Shown here one piece after another: positions 58,191-59,495 of a stretch of DNA of 59,495 bases (within the stretch, counting starts at the first letter, position 1; each line of letters starts with the position of its first letter). A program made the translations under genes and the position numbers. The DNA lies in the NCBI RefSeq assembly GCF_000741535.1, contig NZ_JGYQ01000017.1, positions 1-59,495 on the forward strand. The letters run 5' to 3'. The stretch is from Bifidobacterium boum. Its GTDB lineage: Bacteria > Actinomycetota > Actinomycetes > Actinomycetales > Bifidobacteriaceae. The notes beneath the pieces are model-generated. The model had not been told where the DNA came from, did not search any database, and saw only the letters and a list, made by a program, of their open reading frames with translations.

Positions 58191-58844
58191 TCACTTGCCG
58201 CTATCATCGCACCACTGATCCATCCATGCCATCAGCTTGGGAACGCTGGTTTCGTCCCATGCGGACAGACGTGGACCGTCCAGCTGCCGGTTGTACGGCT
58301 GGTCGAACACGACGACATGCTCGCCGGCTTGACGAAGTGCAAGAATATTTGCAGGCGAGTCATCGATGTGGATGGTCGCGTGCATGGTGTCCTTGAGACC
58401 GGTGAAGCATAAGGACATGTAAGGGATGTGGTTGTCGTCAAGCCATTTGGCCGTATCTGACACGACGATCTGATGCTGTCCGGAGACGAACAACCGATGG
58501 GTAACGACTCTGATGTATACGTGCTCATCAGCGAGACGCCGCAAGGCTTCGGGTGCACCTTGAATGACGGGCATCGTTGCATAGAGGTGATTCGCCTCCG
58601 CCTCTCGGTGAGCCTGTTTGTACTCTTCGACCGACTGGAACGGCCAACCGGTTGCGGATGTCATTTCGTAATGCCGCATGTCAGGATGCATATCAGCAGC
58701 CATACGGCCAGCATGAACAAGCCACTGACGCATGGCTTCCGTGTAATCTGCACAGACACCGTCAAGGTCGAGATCCATCACACGATACACATCTTCACCT
58801 CGATCGACACCGGCATACGGTGATTCATACTTCGCCGGAACCAT
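58191..58844 (-). CDS. HAD-superfamily 5'-nucleotidase-like phosphatase
   Basis: A 217-residue HAD protein. Motif I reads VMDLDLDGVCADYTEAM near residue 22, with the nucleophile and acid Asp pair DLDLDG. Motif III/IV is HIDDSPANILALR near residue 160. The middle part VYIRVVTHRLFVSGQHQIV fits motif II with Thr. It resembles the 5'(3')-deoxyribonucleotidase group (NT5C), but the substrate is uncertain. The ATG at 58844 is chosen for GAGGAG six bases upstream; the longer frame adds 32 residues without support. It is the first gene of the HAD-GH31 pair. Confidence 0.85.
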   Translation of the reverse strand: MVPAKYESPYAGVDRGEDVYRVMDLDLDGVCADYTEAMRQWLVHAGRMAADMHPDMRHYEMTSATGWPFQSVEEYKQAHREAEANHLYATMPVIQGAPEALRRLADEHVYIRVVTHRLFVSGQHQIVVSDTAKWLDDNHIPYMSLCFTGLKDTMHATIHIDDSPANILALRQAGEHVVVFDQPYNRQLDGPRLSAWDETSVPKLMAWMDQWCDDSGK

Positions 58845-59170
58845 AGCATTCTCCTCAGCTAAGCCGTGACCCGTCAACATATACCTCTCATCATATGCAG
58901 TCGACACGCTGGAAACGATGATTTGAGATTTGAGGTTCAAGAAGTGGGATGCGAGATGGAACTCTCAATATGGCGATGAACGGTATAGAGGATGGCGAAA
59001 AGGTGAATCCAGATGGGAAGAGCTGACGCTGGTGTTGGAATTCCACGCAGTAAGGCTGGATGCTGGTCAGATGGTCAAGCCAAGGTGCGTGAACAGTCAA
59101 TACCGTATGTGGTGGTCGTATGCTTTTAAAAAATGAGCATGGGGGCGCGGGTTGGTGTGTGTTTTGGAAA
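58845..59170. other. Gene-free region between the HAD gene and the rRNA operon end
   Basis: I find no coding frame with a ribosome site or good composition. The base composition is less GC-rich than the neighbouring genes. It should hold the promoter of the minus-strand HAD-GH31 unit. Confidence 0.5.
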
Positions 59171-59212
59171 TAAAAGAAGGGGGAGGGGCGCGTGTTGCGT
59201 CCCTCCCCCTTC
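59171..59212 (-). terminator. Intrinsic terminator of the rRNA operon
   Basis: Arms 59176-59191 and 59197-59212 (GAAGGGGGAGGGGCGC against its complement, one G-U pair) with loop GTGTT. On the minus strand TTTTA follows. It lies ~12 bases past the 5S rRNA and ends the operon. Confidence 0.9.
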
Positions 59213-59224
59213 GTGGAGTGTTGG

Positions 59225-59341
59225 TGCGGCGGCGTGCTACTCTCCCACATCCTGTCGAATGCAGTACCATCGCCGTGCCAGGTCTTCGCTTCCGGGTTCG
59301 GAATGGGTCCGGGCGTCTCCCCTGGGCCATGGCCGCCGCAA
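59225..59341 (-). rRNA. rrf: 5S ribosomal RNA
   Basis: 117 bases on the minus strand with helix I formed by TGCGGCGGC and GCCGCCGCA. Loop B carries CCCGGACCCATTCCGAACCC, the hallmark of bacterial 5S, and the loop D/E part GATGGTACTGC is present. The 23S gene should lie just to the right, outside the window, as the operon reads leftward. Confidence 0.97.
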
Positions 59342-59495
59342 ATCTGTAATTGTCATCCCGGGGATCCTTGTCGGGTGTTCCCGGGGGGTTGTGGTGGGTT
59401 GGGGACCGGATGGTGGACGCGTGTGTGCTGAAGGATCGGAGTGTGATGCGCGGGGTGTCTCCCCGTCATCCGAGTAAAGTGATTGTTTCGTTTGT
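59342..59495 (-). other. 23S-5S spacer
   Basis: GC-rich spacer with runs of G (CCCGGGGGGTTG) and no tRNA-like structure up to the window edge. I see no recognisable 23S 3' end inside the window. Confidence 0.55.

Overview
The window looks like a chromosomal segment of a Bifidobacterium. The evidence is high GC, actinobacterial marker genes (NucS, GlnR, a DUF2469 protein, Rho with a long charged N-terminal insert, ClpB under an HspR-type HAIR operator), an F1Fo-ATPase operon of bifidobacterial type, an initiator tRNA with the actinobacterial C1-U72 end and no encoded CCA, and many sortase or lipoprotein envelope genes. The genus call is an inference from gene content and protein style. I cannot name the species. 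I see no phage, insertion sequence or CRISPR array. This is mostly core genome, with intergenic repeats and one decayed surface-protein remnant.

Layout. 1-4675: the N-terminal part of a secreted, probably sortase-anchored surface protein that runs off the left edge; tRNA-Arg(CCG); a thioredoxin-fold/TPR protein; and a lipoprotein plus membrane-protein pair. 4833-6665: an FKBP-type lipoprotein converging on the mismatch nuclease gene nucS. 6786-13922: the ATP synthase operon atpBEFHAGDC on the minus strand. 14213-15678: metA (predicted acetyl-CoA type) and initiator tRNA-Met. 15833-23041: plus-strand genes for a small membrane protein, an amino-acid permease next to an asparaginase, a GlgE homologue that has lost its catalytic aspartates, pyrophosphatase, and an MntP manganese exporter behind a long structured leader. 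23429-30710: a membrane protein, glnR, nth, an orphan peptide-type solute-binding protein, and valS. 30878-39032 (minus): an uncharacterised secreted protein, chorismate mutase, rho, a UDP-galactopyranose-mutase-like flavoprotein, DUF2469 and a GNAT acetyltransferase. 39455-42805: gatCAB. 43032-46311: an LPXTG remnant, a TrmH-like methyltransferase, a degenerate phosphoribosyltransferase and rmuC. 46357-49416: a divergent copper module, csoR against a cupredoxin-CopA-YHS fusion. 49569-52967: clpB with its HAIR operator, then rlmH. 53109-58844: an FAH-family hydrolase, a MATE exporter, a GH31 glucosidase and a HAD protein. 59225-59341: 5S rRNA, the distal end of a minus-strand rRNA operon with a strong terminator.

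How the genes connect. The atp operon is the proton-coupled ATPase. The permease and asparaginase genes suggest asparagine uptake and deamidation next to the nitrogen regulator GlnR. GatCAB makes Gln-tRNA and/or Asn-tRNA by transamidation. CsoR and CopA sense and export copper.

Most notable observations: (1) the GlgE-like protein lacks the nucleophile Asp and the third catalytic Asp, so it is a likely pseudoenzyme; (2) copA carries an in-frame Shine-Dalgarno plus ATG that could release its YHS domain as a separate small protein; (3) a family of long palindromes with the core CTTCTGCCGACGCT occurs five times at three intergenic loci; (4) palindromes of the form TGTGTGAG-n6-CTCACACA recur every ~73 bp downstream of glnR, with a relative near metA; (5) eight genes show a TANNNT -10 box only 6-7 nt before the start codon, the signature of leaderless transcripts; (6) mntP has a ~136-nt structured 5' leader without the usual Mn-riboswitch signature. 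All functions are assigned by reading motifs; no database search was run.
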